Under the pieces are notes generated by a model. The model was not told where the DNA came from and made no database searches. It saw nothing but the letters and a program-made list of their open reading frames with translations. Positions 7,533 through 17,643 of a DNA stretch of 64,000 bases are shown one piece after another. Made by a program: the position numbers and the translations under genes. The stretch spans positions 620,001 to 684,000 of the forward strand of contig ABHI01000003.1 of assembly GCA_000171875.1 (NCBI GenBank), written 5' to 3'. Numbering within the stretch: the first letter of the stretch is position 1; each line of letters opens with the position of its first letter. This DNA is from Flavobacteriales bacterium ALC-1 (GTDB lineage: Bacteria; Bacteroidota; Bacteroidia; Flavobacteriales; Flavobacteriaceae).

Positions 7533-10500
7533 TTAATCATCAATATACGGAGCTCCAGAAGCTTTTAATAGAGCTTCAAATTGATCCATAGAGCTTTCAA
7601 TTGCTTTCAATTCATTTTCAGCTTTATTTAGCATGCTATTAATAATCTGCATTTGCGTTTTGTTAGTCTCAGTCGGGCCATAAGTAGATCGTTCTAGACT
7701 TAAATATATAGTGAACATCTTATCACTTACAGAAGGAGGATTCTTTTCACCAATTTCTGATTTAGCTTGATTGCCATAGTAATCGGATTTTAAAGTATTA
7801 ATCTGATCTCTTATTGTTTTTAATTGCTTTAAACCAGATTCTGAATTTGCTGTACTGTTCATCAATGCTTTGTGCAATGCTATTACCTTTTTATCAGCTT
7901 TTATTATAGACTTATCAATTTTAAATGAAGTACGAGATGCCTCCTCAAAACTTCTCCAAAAAGCAGATGCAATTTCTAGTGATGACCCTTTAAGCGTGCT
8001 TTCGTATAGTGGCTTAACTATGAATTCTACAGGAGCATCTAGTTGTTTTACAGAACCGTTATTCGATAAATACATCGTTACGCTATAGGTTCCTGGTGGT
8101 GCTAACAAGCCTTTAGGTCCTCCAAAATCATCTGAGGCTTTTGTTTCGCTTAATTCTATTGGACTTGGATTTGGATAACGCAAATCCCAAGCTGTTCTAT
8201 TAACTCCAGGTTTAGCGTCTTTAGAGATATTGCGTATCACTTCACCAGCTTGGTTTTTAATCACAAAAACCAGTTGAGGCTTTTGCTCTAACTTTTCATT
8301 TTCTAAGGCTTTCCATCCAGGGAAAGGAATGCTCTGGTTCTTAAGATTCTTTTCTTTTGTTTTACGTAACTCTTTTTGCAACTCTGGAATAGCCTTAAGG
8401 TAATGCGTGAATACAGCCCCAAAGTCAGGATTAGGAGCTGCAAAATGTGAATCACCTTGACTCCCTTTATTGGCTTCAAAACTTAATTGAGAGCGCTGTA
8501 TATACCACCAAGCGTCACGTACCGGAAATAACTTCGCGTCTGCATTTAAATTGTCTTGAGAAGCTTCTCTTAAAGCAGAATAGTCATCGAGTATATAAAA
8601 CCCACGGCCAAAAGATGCTGCTATCAAATCGTTTTCACGCTTCTGTATAGCTAAATCTCTAAACGAAATCGTTGGTACATTTCCTTTTAAAGCCGTCCAT
8701 TGCTTTCCGCTATTAACCGAAAAGAATAAGCCAAATTCAGTACCAATAAATAAGAGATTAGGTGTCACATGGTCTTGTACTATACGCCATACCAAATGTT
8801 TCGCTGGTATAGATTTCGCTAAAGATTCCCAAGATTGTCCTTTATTAGTACTTTTGTATAAATAAGGTTTAAAATCACCATATTTATGATTATCTAAAGC
8901 TACGTAAACCGTATTGACATCATGCAGATCTGCTTTAATATCATTAACAAATGCCGTCGATGGTACACCAGGTAACTGACTCACTTTAATTTGTCTCCAA
9001 TTGGCGCCACCATTTTCAGTCACATTAATTAAACCATCATCAGTACCTACATAGAGTAGACCTTCTTGTTTAGGAGATTCAGAAAGTGATGTAATGGTAT
9101 TATAATTAGACATGGCATATACATCCCAAGCATTATCCCAAGATTGTTGCTTGCCATAAATTGGTAATGTAATACGTTCTTCATTTTTTGTGAGGTCTTC
9201 AGAAATTGGTGTCCATGAATCTCCTCTATTTTCAGATTTCCAAACACGTTGTGATGCAAAGTAAATTGTAGAAGGCTTATGTGGACTAACTAGAATAGGT
9301 GCGTCCCAATTAAAACGTTGTATGGCATCGCCAACAGCTGGTTGTGGTTGTATATCAACAGCTTCCCCAGTTTTCATGTCTAAACGCGATAAGGTACCTT
9401 CCTGACGTTCTGCATATACAATATTTGGGTTTCCTGGTTCTGTGGCAGGTTGATGGCCATCCCAATTGAGAATCACACTCCAATCACTATTTTGTATACC
9501 ATGCAAATTATCTGTACGCGATGGACCACCTTCAGTACTATTATCTTGTGTACCACCATAGATATTATAAAAAGGTTCGGCATCATCTACAGCCAATTTA
9601 TAAAATTGCGTCACAGGCAAATTCTCAATATATTTCCAAGTATTAGTTAAATCAAAAGATTCATACAAGCCACCATCAGTGCCTACAATCAGATAGTTAG
9701 GGTCATGCTTTCTAAACGCTATTGCATGATTGTCACCATGCTTATTTTTCCGATTCATTCTGTAGAAAGTCTTTCCTCCATCTTCGGAAATTTGCATGGT
9801 GTTATCCATAAGATACAAGCGGTCCTTTTGGTGTGGTGAAGCATATAATTCCTGATAGTAATGTGGCCCAGTTCCACCTGTAATCGTATTAGATTGTTTA
9901 GACCAAGAGCCACCACCATCATCAGAACGGTACACAGCTCCTTTTCTTCGATCTAGCTCAATAGCAGCATATAACACATCCGGATTCTGTGGAGAAATTG
10001 CTAAACCCGTTTTCCCCATTGAAGTTTTAGGTAAACCACTAGTCAGTTTCTCCCAAGTATCACCAGCATCATCACTACGATATAAGGCTGTGCCAGGTCC
10101 ATTTCCTATATAAGCAGCAACAGTTCTATGGCGTTGCCATGTGGCAGCATACATACGATTAGGGTTTGTTGGATCATATACTAACTCAGTCACACCTGTC
10201 CAAGCATCATCACCAAGTGTTTTTGTCCAAGTTTTGCCACCATCTATAGTTTTGTATAAACCACGCTGACCGCCTTTATTCCAAAGAGGTCCTTGTGCAG
10301 TTACCCATACGACATTACTGTTTTCTGGATGAACTATAACTCTAGAAATATGCTGCGTCTCTTTTAGCCCCATATTAGTCCATGTTTGCCCCCCATTATC
10401 ACTACGGTAAACCCCATCACCAAATCCAACGTGACGTCCACCAACATCTTCACCTGTGCCAACCCAAATAGTTTCTGGGCGGTTTGGATCTATAGAAACG

Positions 10501-10790
10501 GTTCCGATGGAGTAGGAGGCTTCCTTATCGAATAATGGTGTCCAGGTGGTACCAGAATTTATGGTCTTCCATACACCACCAGAGCCTACAGCAACATACC
10601 AGATGTTTTCATTTTGTGGGTGAATGGCAATATCAGCAATACGTCCACTCATAAAGGCAGGTCCGATACTTCGAAGTTCTAGACCATTAAAAGGATTGGC
10701 TTTAGGATCTTTCTCTTGAGCTGAAGTCGTAAAAGCTATTAGGAGCGCTAAAATAAATGTGCAAAAAATGCGGAAAAGTGTCTTCATCAT
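7533..10790 (-). CDS. Secreted Asp-box (BNR/sortilin-like) beta-propeller protein
   Basis: A 1085-residue protein with a signal peptide (cleavage after TTSAQ, residue ~25). Residues ~35-720 carry about ten Asp-box motifs (S/T-x-D/N-x-G-x-x-W), for example KTINSGTTW, RSDNGGQTW, KTIDGGKTW, RSDDAGDTW, KSENRGDSW and KSTNKGQSW, typical of the VPS10/sortilin-like propellers that Bacteroidota annotations call glycosyl hydrolase. The remaining ~350 residues hold a beta-sandwich-like part (NRTAWDLRYPNPSP, GTYSVTMYL) and a helical tail. No catalytic residues can be assigned, so hydrolase activity is not supported; binding of a protein or glycan is equally likely. There is no obvious type IX C-terminal signal. 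A relic of a second copy is at 18642-18704. Confidence 0.85.
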   Translation of the reverse strand: MMKTLFRIFCTFILALLIAFTTSAQEKDPKANPFNGLELRSIGPAFMSGRIADIAIHPQNENIWYVAVGSGGVWKTINSGTTWTPLFDKEASYSIGTVSIDPNRPETIWVGTGEDVGGRHVGFGDGVYRSDNGGQTWTNMGLKETQHISRVIVHPENSNVVWVTAQGPLWNKGGQRGLYKTIDGGKTWTKTLGDDAWTGVTELVYDPTNPNRMYAATWQRHRTVAAYIGNGPGTALYRSDDAGDTWEKLTSGLPKTSMGKTGLAISPQNPDVLYAAIELDRRKGAVYRSDDGGGSWSKQSNTITGGTGPHYYQELYASPHQKDRLYLMDNTMQISEDGGKTFYRMNRKNKHGDNHAIAFRKHDPNYLIVGTDGGLYESFDLTNTWKYIENLPVTQFYKLAVDDAEPFYNIYGGTQDNSTEGGPSRTDNLHGIQNSDWSVILNWDGHQPATEPGNPNIVYAERQEGTLSRLDMKTGEAVDIQPQPAVGDAIQRFNWDAPILVSPHKPSTIYFASQRVWKSENRGDSWTPISEDLTKNEERITLPIYGKQQSWDNAWDVYAMSNYNTITSLSESPKQEGLLYVGTDDGLINVTENGGANWRQIKVSQLPGVPSTAFVNDIKADLHDVNTVYVALDNHKYGDFKPYLYKSTNKGQSWESLAKSIPAKHLVWRIVQDHVTPNLLFIGTEFGLFFSVNSGKQWTALKGNVPTISFRDLAIQKRENDLIAASFGRGFYILDDYSALREASQDNLNADAKLFPVRDAWWYIQRSQLSFEANKGSQGDSHFAAPNPDFGAVFTHYLKAIPELQKELRKTKEKNLKNQSIPFPGWKALENEKLEQKPQLVFVIKNQAGEVIRNISKDAKPGVNRTAWDLRYPNPSPIELSETKASDDFGGPKGLLAPPGTYSVTMYLSNNGSVKQLDAPVEFIVKPLYESTLKGSSLEIASAFWRSFEEASRTSFKIDKSIIKADKKVIALHKALMNSTANSESGLKQLKTIRDQINTLKSDYYGNQAKSEIGEKNPPSVSDKMFTIYLSLERSTYGPTETNKTQMQIINSMLNKAENELKAIESSMDQFEALLKASGAPYIDD

Positions 10791-11189
10791 TTTTGTGGTT
10801 GGTTAGTCTTTAAAGTTACTAAATTCTGATTAACTACTAAATAAAACAACTAGTACTTTGACATATGAAGCTTATTGAAAAAAATCCTAATAAACTCTTT
10901 GTGCCATTTTCAAATTGAGGAATGAGGGGCTATTTTATAGTTGCTATATATCTTTTATTTTTTGATCATTTTTAAGTTTTTCTATAAGCTAATTCTCATA
11001 ATTTTGCTATATTTAAACATTCCCTTAATTATTAGCACAAAAAACAATACAATCCTTAATAGTATTGTGCTGATAGTTTTATTTCCTAAGAAAATTTAAA
11101 AAACTGATGTTCAATTATTTAAGTGTTAATAATTGATACTGTTGTCTATGAACAATAAAATATAGTTTAATATAAATAAACAATCAACC
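10791..11189. other. 399-base divergent intergenic region, no gene seen
   Basis: AT-rich sequence between the minus-strand propeller gene and the plus-strand operon at 11190. It must hold both promoters, but I found no exact TAnnTTTG match in either direction and no convincing RNA fold. Confidence 0.5.
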
Positions 11190-11771
11190 ATGTATATTAA
11201 AATAAAACTAAAACAAGATGATGGCCCCATATTACCATTACCTACTAGATTTACAATTCAGTTAGAGGAGCTTATGTATGCCTTAGAACATTGTTATATG
11301 GAACTCGGCACTCCATACAATCCCATACGGATTGATAATTTTGTGACTATTGGCAGGGATGCTTTTTCATTTATAGATACCAAAACAAAAATTTCAATCA
11401 GCTTAGAAGCAAGTGAGGATGATGACTTATCCAATATTATTGACTATAGGCTCCTTTGTTGTAAGGTTAAAATTGTGGACAAGAAATTTATCAATGACGA
11501 TAACTTGCTTGTTAACCACTGGAGACGCATATTTAAATACAAAAAAGAGTTTGTCTATGGAGCACCAGATGGCACCTTATACATCTCTCCAAACCAGAAC
11601 GAAAAATGTGTGATTTCCACTCGAAACCGTATCCATGAAACGAATGTATCCTACAGTATTTTAATATCACTCAAAGTGAAATTTGAAAACGAAAGACTAC
11701 GTCGATTTTATTTGATATTGGATCCTTTAGTGAAAATTAGTTCAAGTGAAGGCACAAATCCACCAGTCTAA
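11190..11771 (+). CDS. Hypothetical protein, first gene of a kinase operon
   Basis: A 193-residue protein I do not recognise. It has no signal peptide or membrane segment. The predicted pattern alternates strands and short helices (MYIKIKLKQDDGPILPLP at the start, LRRFYLILDPLVKI near the end), so it is probably a cytoplasmic alpha/beta protein. It ends 2 bases before the ATG of the TPR kinase, which suggests translational coupling and a role with that kinase and its LytTR regulator, perhaps as an accessory protein. No motif for catalysis or DNA binding is visible. Confidence 0.75.
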   Translation: MYIKIKLKQDDGPILPLPTRFTIQLEELMYALEHCYMELGTPYNPIRIDNFVTIGRDAFSFIDTKTKISISLEASEDDDLSNIIDYRLLCCKVKIVDKKFINDDNLLVNHWRRIFKYKKEFVYGAPDGTLYISPNQNEKCVISTRNRIHETNVSYSILISLKVKFENERLRRFYLILDPLVKISSSEGTNPPV

Positions 11772-11773
11772 TA

Positions 11774-13582
11774 ATGGTGTATAAAGGTCTAACTATTAAT
11801 TTTATAAGGGTTTTTCTATTATGTTGTTTTTTTCTGCTAGCAATAGCAAATTCTTTTTCACAAAATAGCTCTAAACTTGAGGGTCTTAGAAAAAGCTTAA
11901 AGCAAAATAATATATCTAAAGAAGAAAAATCTCGAATTTTGAGCTCAATGTCATACAATCATGCAGATATTGATTCTTCTCAAATTTTTGCCAAACAAGC
12001 ATTAAAAATTGCAAAACAAATAAACAACCCGTTTTTGCAAGCAGTTGCTTGGGAAGAGATTGGTCATGTTGAACGCCGATTAGGTAATAACCCTAATTCA
12101 CTACGCGCTTCTCTAAAAGCCTTACGTATCTACGATTCCTTGGGCTTAAAAGAACGTAAAGCCGCATCTTATGGTCAACTAGCCAGCAACTCCATAAGTG
12201 ATGAAGATTATAAATCCGCAATTAAATATTTAAAAAGCGCTGAAAATATCTACTCTGTTTCTGACGAGAAAGGCAATCTTATTTTAAACCTACTTAATCT
12301 CGGTGAAGTATACCGCTTAGCAGGGAAACTAGACAGTGCTTCTATCTACTTTAGAGAAACTTTAGAAAGAAATAAAATATTAAAAAATGATATTGTTCAA
12401 AGCTATTCCTTAGGGAATCTAGGCATGGTCTTGTCTGCTCAAAATAATTTAGGCCAAGCAAAAGAAGATCTAATCGAAGCCATTGAAATTTTAGAACCAC
12501 TTGGTGATGCTTATTCTACATCGGTCTATATAGCAGAATTGGGCGATATTTATTGGAGAGAGTCTAAATGGGATTTTGCCGAGGCAAAACTATTGGAAGC
12601 CTACAATATGTCGAATGAAGCTGGTCTTAAAGAACAGATTAGAGATGTTAGCAGAATGCTCACTGATTTTTATAAGGAACGCAAACACTATGATAAAGCA
12701 ATTCAATATTTAGAAATCAACCGTACTTACCAGGATAGTTTGGTCAATAAAGCTTCCATACAAAAAATAGAACAAATTAAGGCCAACCACGAAATTGGTA
12801 AAAGAGAAACCGAAATAGGGTTGCTCAACACCATCAATGCCAATCAAAGAAACCAGATGATTATACTGGGTATAGGTGTTTTACTAATTAGTCTATTGGC
12901 TTATATGCTATTTAGAAGTAATAAAGCCATAAAAAAGGTGAGTCAACACGTAGCAAGTCAAAATAAAATTATAGAAAAGCGTGAACAGGAAAAGGCACTT
13001 CTTCTTAAAGAATTGAATCATCGCGTAAAGAATAACCTGCAAATGATTTCAAGCCTATTAAGTCTACAGAGTCATGAGTTGAGTGGTCATCCAGCACAAG
13101 AAGCACTTTTAACCGGAAAGAATAGAGTAGAGGCTTTATCCCTAGTGCATAGAAAACTCTATCAAGAAGGCTCAGAAACCAAAGTAGCATTAAAAGATTA
13201 TGTAGAAGAACTAGTGCTTGGTCTCTTTTATGGTTATGATGTGGCTTTTCAACCAGAATTAGATATTGACAATTCTAGTATCTCTATAGATAAAGCCATC
13301 CCAATGGCACTAATCATCAATGAAATTGTGGTTAATGCCTTAAAGTATGCTTATAAAGATGTAGAGGTGCCAGCTTTAAAAATACAGCTTAGAGAGGTCA
13401 AAGATACACTAGAGATGGATATCAGTGATAATGGTATTGGTTTTACAAAAGAAGAAGGAGATAAAAAGAATTCCTTTGGGCTTAAACTCATTACCTCGCT
13501 TATTGAGCAGTTAGATGGGAAGATTAAAAAGCTAGAGTCGCAACAAGGCACACATTGGAAAATAATAGTAAAAAGTGCATAA
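11774..13582 (+). CDS. TPR-containing sensor histidine kinase, HisKA_2 type
   Basis: A 602-residue kinase. A signal peptide or anchor (residues ~8-30) is followed by five to six TPR-like helical pairs in the periplasm (residues ~40-335), a coiled coil, one membrane segment (MIILGIGVLLISLLAYMLF, ~362-380) and a cytoplasmic kinase. The dimerisation domain is HisKA_2 (PF07568): LLLKELNHRVKNNLQMISSL with the acceptor His near 415. The ATPase domain has INEIVVNALKYAY (N-box) and DNGIGF (G1). The regulator follows 21 bases downstream. TPR kinases of this kind in Flavobacteria are thought to sense through periplasmic protein contacts; the ligand is unknown. The unknown six-gene cluster begins about 1 kb downstream of this gene. 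Confidence 0.88.
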   Translation: MVYKGLTINFIRVFLLCCFFLLAIANSFSQNSSKLEGLRKSLKQNNISKEEKSRILSSMSYNHADIDSSQIFAKQALKIAKQINNPFLQAVAWEEIGHVERRLGNNPNSLRASLKALRIYDSLGLKERKAASYGQLASNSISDEDYKSAIKYLKSAENIYSVSDEKGNLILNLLNLGEVYRLAGKLDSASIYFRETLERNKILKNDIVQSYSLGNLGMVLSAQNNLGQAKEDLIEAIEILEPLGDAYSTSVYIAELGDIYWRESKWDFAEAKLLEAYNMSNEAGLKEQIRDVSRMLTDFYKERKHYDKAIQYLEINRTYQDSLVNKASIQKIEQIKANHEIGKRETEIGLLNTINANQRNQMIILGIGVLLISLLAYMLFRSNKAIKKVSQHVASQNKIIEKREQEKALLLKELNHRVKNNLQMISSLLSLQSHELSGHPAQEALLTGKNRVEALSLVHRKLYQEGSETKVALKDYVEELVLGLFYGYDVAFQPELDIDNSSISIDKAIPMALIINEIVVNALKYAYKDVEVPALKIQLREVKDTLEMDISDNGIGFTKEEGDKKNSFGLKLITSLIEQLDGKIKKLESQQGTHWKIIVKSA

Positions 13583-13603
13583 AGTTCACAAAAGTTGGTC
13601 AGT

Positions 13604-14374
13604 ATGATTAATAATGATAGAAAAGTAAAATTACTTATAGTTGAAGACGAAATTCTGTTAGCAAATGATATTGCTAACAAACTTCGTGATAACAACTATG
13701 CTATTGCTGGTATTGCAGATACAGCAAAGAAGGCTTTAGATTTATTAGAAAACCATCCAGATATTGATATGGTGTTGATCGATATTATTTTAAAAGGAGA
13801 ATATGATGGCATTGAACTCGCCCGATTTATCAATGAAAAACATCACATTCCATTTTTATTTTTGACCTCTCATGCCGATTCATATATTTTTGAAAGAGCA
13901 AAGAGTGTAAAGCCACACGCTTATTTGTTGAAGCCATTTAATGAGCGCCAAGTAAGTATCGCTATTGAACTCGCCCTTAAGAATTTTTTTAATAAAGTCT
14001 CTGAGGATGAATTTCTCGAAAAAAGAGATTTTGAGCCAAATGAAAATCAAGTATTGAATATAAAGAACAGCCTTTTCTTGAAGAAAAATCATCATTTTGA
14101 GCGTGTGCCTTTGCAGGAAATACTCTTTTTAAAAGCTGATAGCAATTATTGTAGCGTCTATACAAAATCAGATCGTTTTATCTATTCTGTTGGGCTCAAT
14201 AAAATTGAAGAACAACTACCAACCAAACGCTTTATGCGTGTTCATCGAAGTTATGTGGTTAATATCAATTCTGTGAAAGGTTACGAAGGCAACATGCTCT
14301 TTATTGATAAAGAAAAAGTGCCTGTGAGCAAGGCTCATAAAAGCAAGGTCTTCAAGCTTTTTAGAACTATTTAA
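13604..14374 (+). CDS. LytTR response regulator
   Basis: A 256-residue regulator starting at ATG 13604; an in-frame TTG at 13595 is less likely. The receiver (residues ~6-120) shows the acidic pair in LIVEDEI, the phospho-acceptor Asp in VLIDIILKG near 55, the Thr/Ser of FLTSHAD and the conserved Lys in LLKPF. A linker of ~40 residues leads to the LytTR DNA-binding domain (EILFLKADSNYCSVYT, MRVHRSYVVNINSV, VPVSKAHKSKV). It is the partner of the TPR kinase upstream, in one operon. LytTR regulators bind paired direct repeats; I could not identify a site. The unknown cluster 200 bases downstream is a plausible target, which is inference from position only. Confidence 0.9.
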   Translation: MINNDRKVKLLIVEDEILLANDIANKLRDNNYAIAGIADTAKKALDLLENHPDIDMVLIDIILKGEYDGIELARFINEKHHIPFLFLTSHADSYIFERAKSVKPHAYLLKPFNERQVSIAIELALKNFFNKVSEDEFLEKRDFEPNENQVLNIKNSLFLKKNHHFERVPLQEILFLKADSNYCSVYTKSDRFIYSVGLNKIEEQLPTKRFMRVHRSYVVNINSVKGYEGNMLFIDKEKVPVSKAHKSKVFKLFRTI

Positions 14375-14573
14375 TCACACACTCCTTCATTTTTCTAAAG
14401 TATAATTAATTTCATGTTAATTGTTCACTCATCATTTTAGTTCATTAACTAAAATAATCCTTCCATTCACGCATCTCTTTTCTTTTTAAGGTTTTGTTTT
14501 TCCAAATTTGAATAGAACAAAGTCTAATACAAAACAGACAAAAAAATCACATTATTAATCAAACAAAAAAATT

Positions 14574-15428
14574 ATGGCCAAACAAGCAAAAAGCAACGAA
14601 AAGACAACCAATCAAGATTTGAGAACAAACTCAAAAATTGATGAGAACACAGATGACTTACAATTTCAAGTCATTTCAGACAAGGACAAAAGAACTAAAT
14701 GGGATTTTAAGAATTTACACTTTGTGCATTCTGCTATAGCAGAACATATTATTGAGCAAGCTGGCGCAATGATGCATCATTTGTTAAAAGAACTAGGCAA
14801 AGATTTATCAAAACCTAGAGTTCCAGGTGTTTTTAAAATGTATAGACAGGCAATGAATACCAAAGAGGCAGAGAGTTATATTCCATTAATTGAAAAAATT
14901 GAAACTCATGCTCCGGGAAGTATCAACGATTTATTGAAAGCCAAATTTACATTTGAGCAAACCAGCCATAAAGAACAATCTAACTTTTTACTTAATTGTA
15001 TTAAAGGTGGTGCAGGTATAGAAGCAGCAAAAGTAAATTGGGATTATGCCGTGCATACTTACCACGAAGTTCGTGAGAATGCTGAGGCAAATTTTAAAGA
15101 AGCTGTCTACAGTGCAAGAGTAACTGGTGTAGATAATTGGGATACTACAAACTCAACTATTACTAACGAAATTAAAAATCATAATGGGCATTTTGATTAC
15201 GCGGTAAAAGTTGCTAAAGCAACAGATGATTTTGGATCAAGTATGACAAAAGCTAATGCAAAACTTATTTCGGCTTACTCAACTTTTGTGTCAGACTTAA
15301 TTAAATTTTGGAATATCACTGCCCAAGGTGAGTCTGAATTAATCTTAGCAAACAGAAAAGACAGTCAAAAATTATGGAAAGCTATAGCAAACTCATATGA
15401 CAATAAACTAGGAGTTAAACGTAGCTAG
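14574..15428 (+). CDS. Unknown all-alpha protein, first gene of the novel six-gene cluster
   Basis: A 284-residue protein that I do not recognise. There is no signal peptide, lipobox or membrane segment. The first ~45 residues are polar and probably disordered, rich in Asn, Asp, Lys and Thr; the rest is predicted mostly alpha-helical, with amphipathic helices such as HSAIAEHIIEQAGAMMHHLL and YAVKVAKATDDFGSSMTKAN. The start ATG has the A-rich leader used by the other genes of the cluster. The next gene follows after 37 bases. Long helical proteins paired with a larger partner occur in two-part pore-forming toxins, but I see no hydrophobic hairpin here, so this is only a possibility. Confidence 0.75.
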   Translation: MAKQAKSNEKTTNQDLRTNSKIDENTDDLQFQVISDKDKRTKWDFKNLHFVHSAIAEHIIEQAGAMMHHLLKELGKDLSKPRVPGVFKMYRQAMNTKEAESYIPLIEKIETHAPGSINDLLKAKFTFEQTSHKEQSNFLLNCIKGGAGIEAAKVNWDYAVHTYHEVRENAEANFKEAVYSARVTGVDNWDTTNSTITNEIKNHNGHFDYAVKVAKATDDFGSSMTKANAKLISAYSTFVSDLIKFWNITAQGESELILANRKDSQKLWKAIANSYDNKLGVKRS

Positions 15429-15465
15429 AAACTAAAAACAATCTATTAATTTAAAAATAAAAGAT

Positions 15466-16944
15466 ATGCCAACATCAACAATTCCATTCGATCCAAGTTT
15501 AGTACTTGGGATGGTAGTAAACCCAGATAAAATTAAAGACTTAGAGGCAATTGCAGATTTACAAAAGCCTGTGGATGCAGCTAGAAATAAAGTTAATGCT
15601 TTATTGAGACAAAAATTAAGTTTAGATATGACTTCAAGAGAGCTTATTAGCCTTGGAGCAGGAGAAGAACAATTAAAAACGTTTAATGAAAATATTACCA
15701 CTATAATGGATGAAGTAGTTAAGGCTTCGGGTGAATTAAGTAGCGCGGTAATAACTTCAGAAAATCAGATTTCACAATTAAAATCTGAACAAGATCAGAA
15801 ACAAATTAGCTCTCAAGTACAGAGCCCATTAGATTTTGAAGCTTCTATATTAAAGAAGTTACCTATCAGTTCAGATAGCATGAATATGGATGTGCAATAC
15901 TACAGGTATTCTTCTAATGAACAAGAAAGCGGTTCTACAGCAAACTCTATTTCTACTTTTGTAGGTACTAAAGTTACTTCGTTTTTAGGTCCAACTTGGG
16001 GAGCATCGGCTGGTGCTTCTGCACATTCTGCAGTCACCTCAGCTACTAAAAAACGAAAGCTTATCGGTACTGTTGTAATATGTGCTAACTGCACACATAA
16101 GGATGCACAAGTATTTTCACCGATTAAATTAGATGTAGAAGATGCTATAGAAAATTATGTAAGTTATACAGGTAAGGCATGGGAAGGTGACCCAGAAGAT
16201 CCTGCAGAAATGCTAAAGTTAGCAAGTGTTCCAATAACACCAGACGATCAAGCAAAGGGTATGCCTGTGCTTATAGGAGCTACCTATGGTTCTAGTTTTG
16301 TTGGCTTTGTTCATTTTGAACAAATAGAGAAAACAAAGAGTAGCCAAAGTGCTAGATCTGCTGCAGCTCAAGCTAGCGGAAGCATAAAAGAAGGACTCTT
16401 CTTAGCTAAGATGGAAGGTTCATTTGGTGTAGATGCAGAAACAGCAAGGACAGCAAAGGAAATGATGAGTTCTTCAGATATTCAATCGCATTGTAGTGTA
16501 ATTACTATGGGCCTTATACCATCAATTAAGTCAAATAACATTAAAAGTGTAGTGGAAGCTTTAAAAGGTTCTCCTAAAGATCACATGGCGCAATTAGCTG
16601 CTACACAAGATGCTAGTAATAGTGGAATACAATCTATGGCAAGTTTGGCAGGACAATCTAAAAAAGGACAATCTGTTGAAAAAATGAATACAGATTACAT
16701 AAAGGGGTCAGTAGATGCCGTTGCTAATGTAGATACCCAATCTAATAAAGTGATAGATATGAATTCACTTATGACTGCTATTGATGATTTTGTTAAAAAG
16801 GCAGGAAAAGGTGATGGAGGTGTGCCAATTAACTTCTATTTAAAACATGTAACACAACGTACAATTGCTATACAATGGATGCAAAAATATTATCCAGATA
16901 TGTTGCATGAAAAAAATACAGGAGATGGTGATACACCAGAATAA
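15466..16944 (+). CDS. Unknown 492-residue protein with helical N-terminus and Gly/Ala-rich segment
   Basis: The largest protein of the cluster; family not recognised. No signal peptide is present. Residues ~15-120 are helical with coiled-coil character. Residues ~160-195 form an unusual Gly/Ala/Ser/Thr-rich weakly hydrophobic stretch (FVGTKVTSFLGPTWGASAGA) ending in KKRK, which could insert in a membrane. Then comes a segment with CANCTH (Cys ~206 and ~209, His ~211), a strand-rich core (MPVLIGATYGSSFVGFVHFE), and a helical C-terminus with GVPINFYLKHV near 460. The layout (helices, amphipathic Gly-rich stretch, beta core) would suit a soluble protein that enters membranes, but this is inference. 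It lies 37 bases after 14574-15428 and 39 bases before the next gene. Confidence 0.75.
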   Translation: MPTSTIPFDPSLVLGMVVNPDKIKDLEAIADLQKPVDAARNKVNALLRQKLSLDMTSRELISLGAGEEQLKTFNENITTIMDEVVKASGELSSAVITSENQISQLKSEQDQKQISSQVQSPLDFEASILKKLPISSDSMNMDVQYYRYSSNEQESGSTANSISTFVGTKVTSFLGPTWGASAGASAHSAVTSATKKRKLIGTVVICANCTHKDAQVFSPIKLDVEDAIENYVSYTGKAWEGDPEDPAEMLKLASVPITPDDQAKGMPVLIGATYGSSFVGFVHFEQIEKTKSSQSARSAAAQASGSIKEGLFLAKMEGSFGVDAETARTAKEMMSSSDIQSHCSVITMGLIPSIKSNNIKSVVEALKGSPKDHMAQLAATQDASNSGIQSMASLAGQSKKGQSVEKMNTDYIKGSVDAVANVDTQSNKVIDMNSLMTAIDDFVKKAGKGDGGVPINFYLKHVTQRTIAIQWMQKYYPDMLHEKNTGDGDTPE

Positions 16945-16983
16945 ATATCAAATAACACAATAGTCAAATAAAAATTAAAAATC

Positions 16984-17241
16984 ATGTCAAAAATTTATAT
17001 TAAGAACGAAACAGGAAGTTCAGTTACCGTAACATACGAATCTGAAGATAACCAAAGGGTTTCACAAACAATAGGGAGTAATTCTCTAAAACAAACTGAG
17101 AAAAAAGTAAAGTCATTTTCTAGAATTACTATTTCAGCTGGAGAGCAAAACAAATCTATTGATTATGAGCCCAGAGATAGAAATAATCAATTAAGGGTTA
17201 CTAAAAATTTAGCTGGTGTTATTATCCTACAATGGATTTAA
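16984..17241 (+). CDS. Small unknown predicted beta protein of the novel cluster
   Basis: An 85-residue protein, no signal peptide, family not recognised. The sequence alternates polar and hydrophobic residues (IYIKNETGSSVTVTYES, FSRITISAGEQ, LAGVIILQWI), which suggests a small all-beta domain of six or seven strands. The spacing of 39 bases to the gene before and 35 bases to the preferred start of the gene after, all on one strand, places it in the same transcript. It could be a binding module or an immunity-type protein; nothing decides this. Confidence 0.7.
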   Translation: MSKIYIKNETGSSVTVTYESEDNQRVSQTIGSNSLKQTEKKVKSFSRITISAGEQNKSIDYEPRDRNNQLRVTKNLAGVIILQWI

Positions 17242-17276
17242 ATAAAGTAAAGTTAAAAAATATAAAAACAAATAAA

Positions 17277-17627
17277 ATGGGAGATCTTAAAACAGGATTA
17301 GTAATTAGAGGCAGAAAATATGAAGAAGATGGAACCACAGTTAGGAAACCTTTTTCCAAAGAAGACTTAAATGGAACTAATCAATTACAAGAAGCAAGTG
17401 TAAATAGCAAAGAAGGGTCAAAAGTGAGCGACTTTGACACGGTAAAAAAAGGAATGCGTCAATCAACTTTTAAGGCTGGCTACTCAACGTCAACGGTGCA
17501 AAAAATAATACAAAAAGGTGGTAGAGTAATGGTAGTTAAACTGCCAGGAAATAAATATCATTGCCAAATTTTTGGATTATCACTAAGTGATGCAAACAAT
17601 TTATTTAGTAATCGAAAAGATTGGTAA
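17277..17627 (+). CDS. Small unknown basic protein of the novel cluster
   Basis: A 116-residue protein read from ATG 17277. An in-frame ATG at 17232 would overlap the previous gene by 10 bases and lacks the A-rich leader seen before the other cluster genes, whereas 17277 is preceded by AAAACAAATAAA. No signal peptide. The N-terminal half is polar and basic; the second half (GYSTSTVQKIIQKGGRVMVV, then KLPGNKYHCQIFGLSLSDAN) looks like a compact alpha/beta domain with conserved-looking Gly and a His. I do not recognise a family. Small basic domains of this type can be toxin or nucleic-acid-binding domains, but there is no decisive motif. Confidence 0.7.
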   Translation: MGDLKTGLVIRGRKYEEDGTTVRKPFSKEDLNGTNQLQEASVNSKEGSKVSDFDTVKKGMRQSTFKAGYSTSTVQKIIQKGGRVMVVKLPGNKYHCQIFGLSLSDANNLFSNRKDW

Positions 17628-17643
17628 TTCAATATAAAGAATT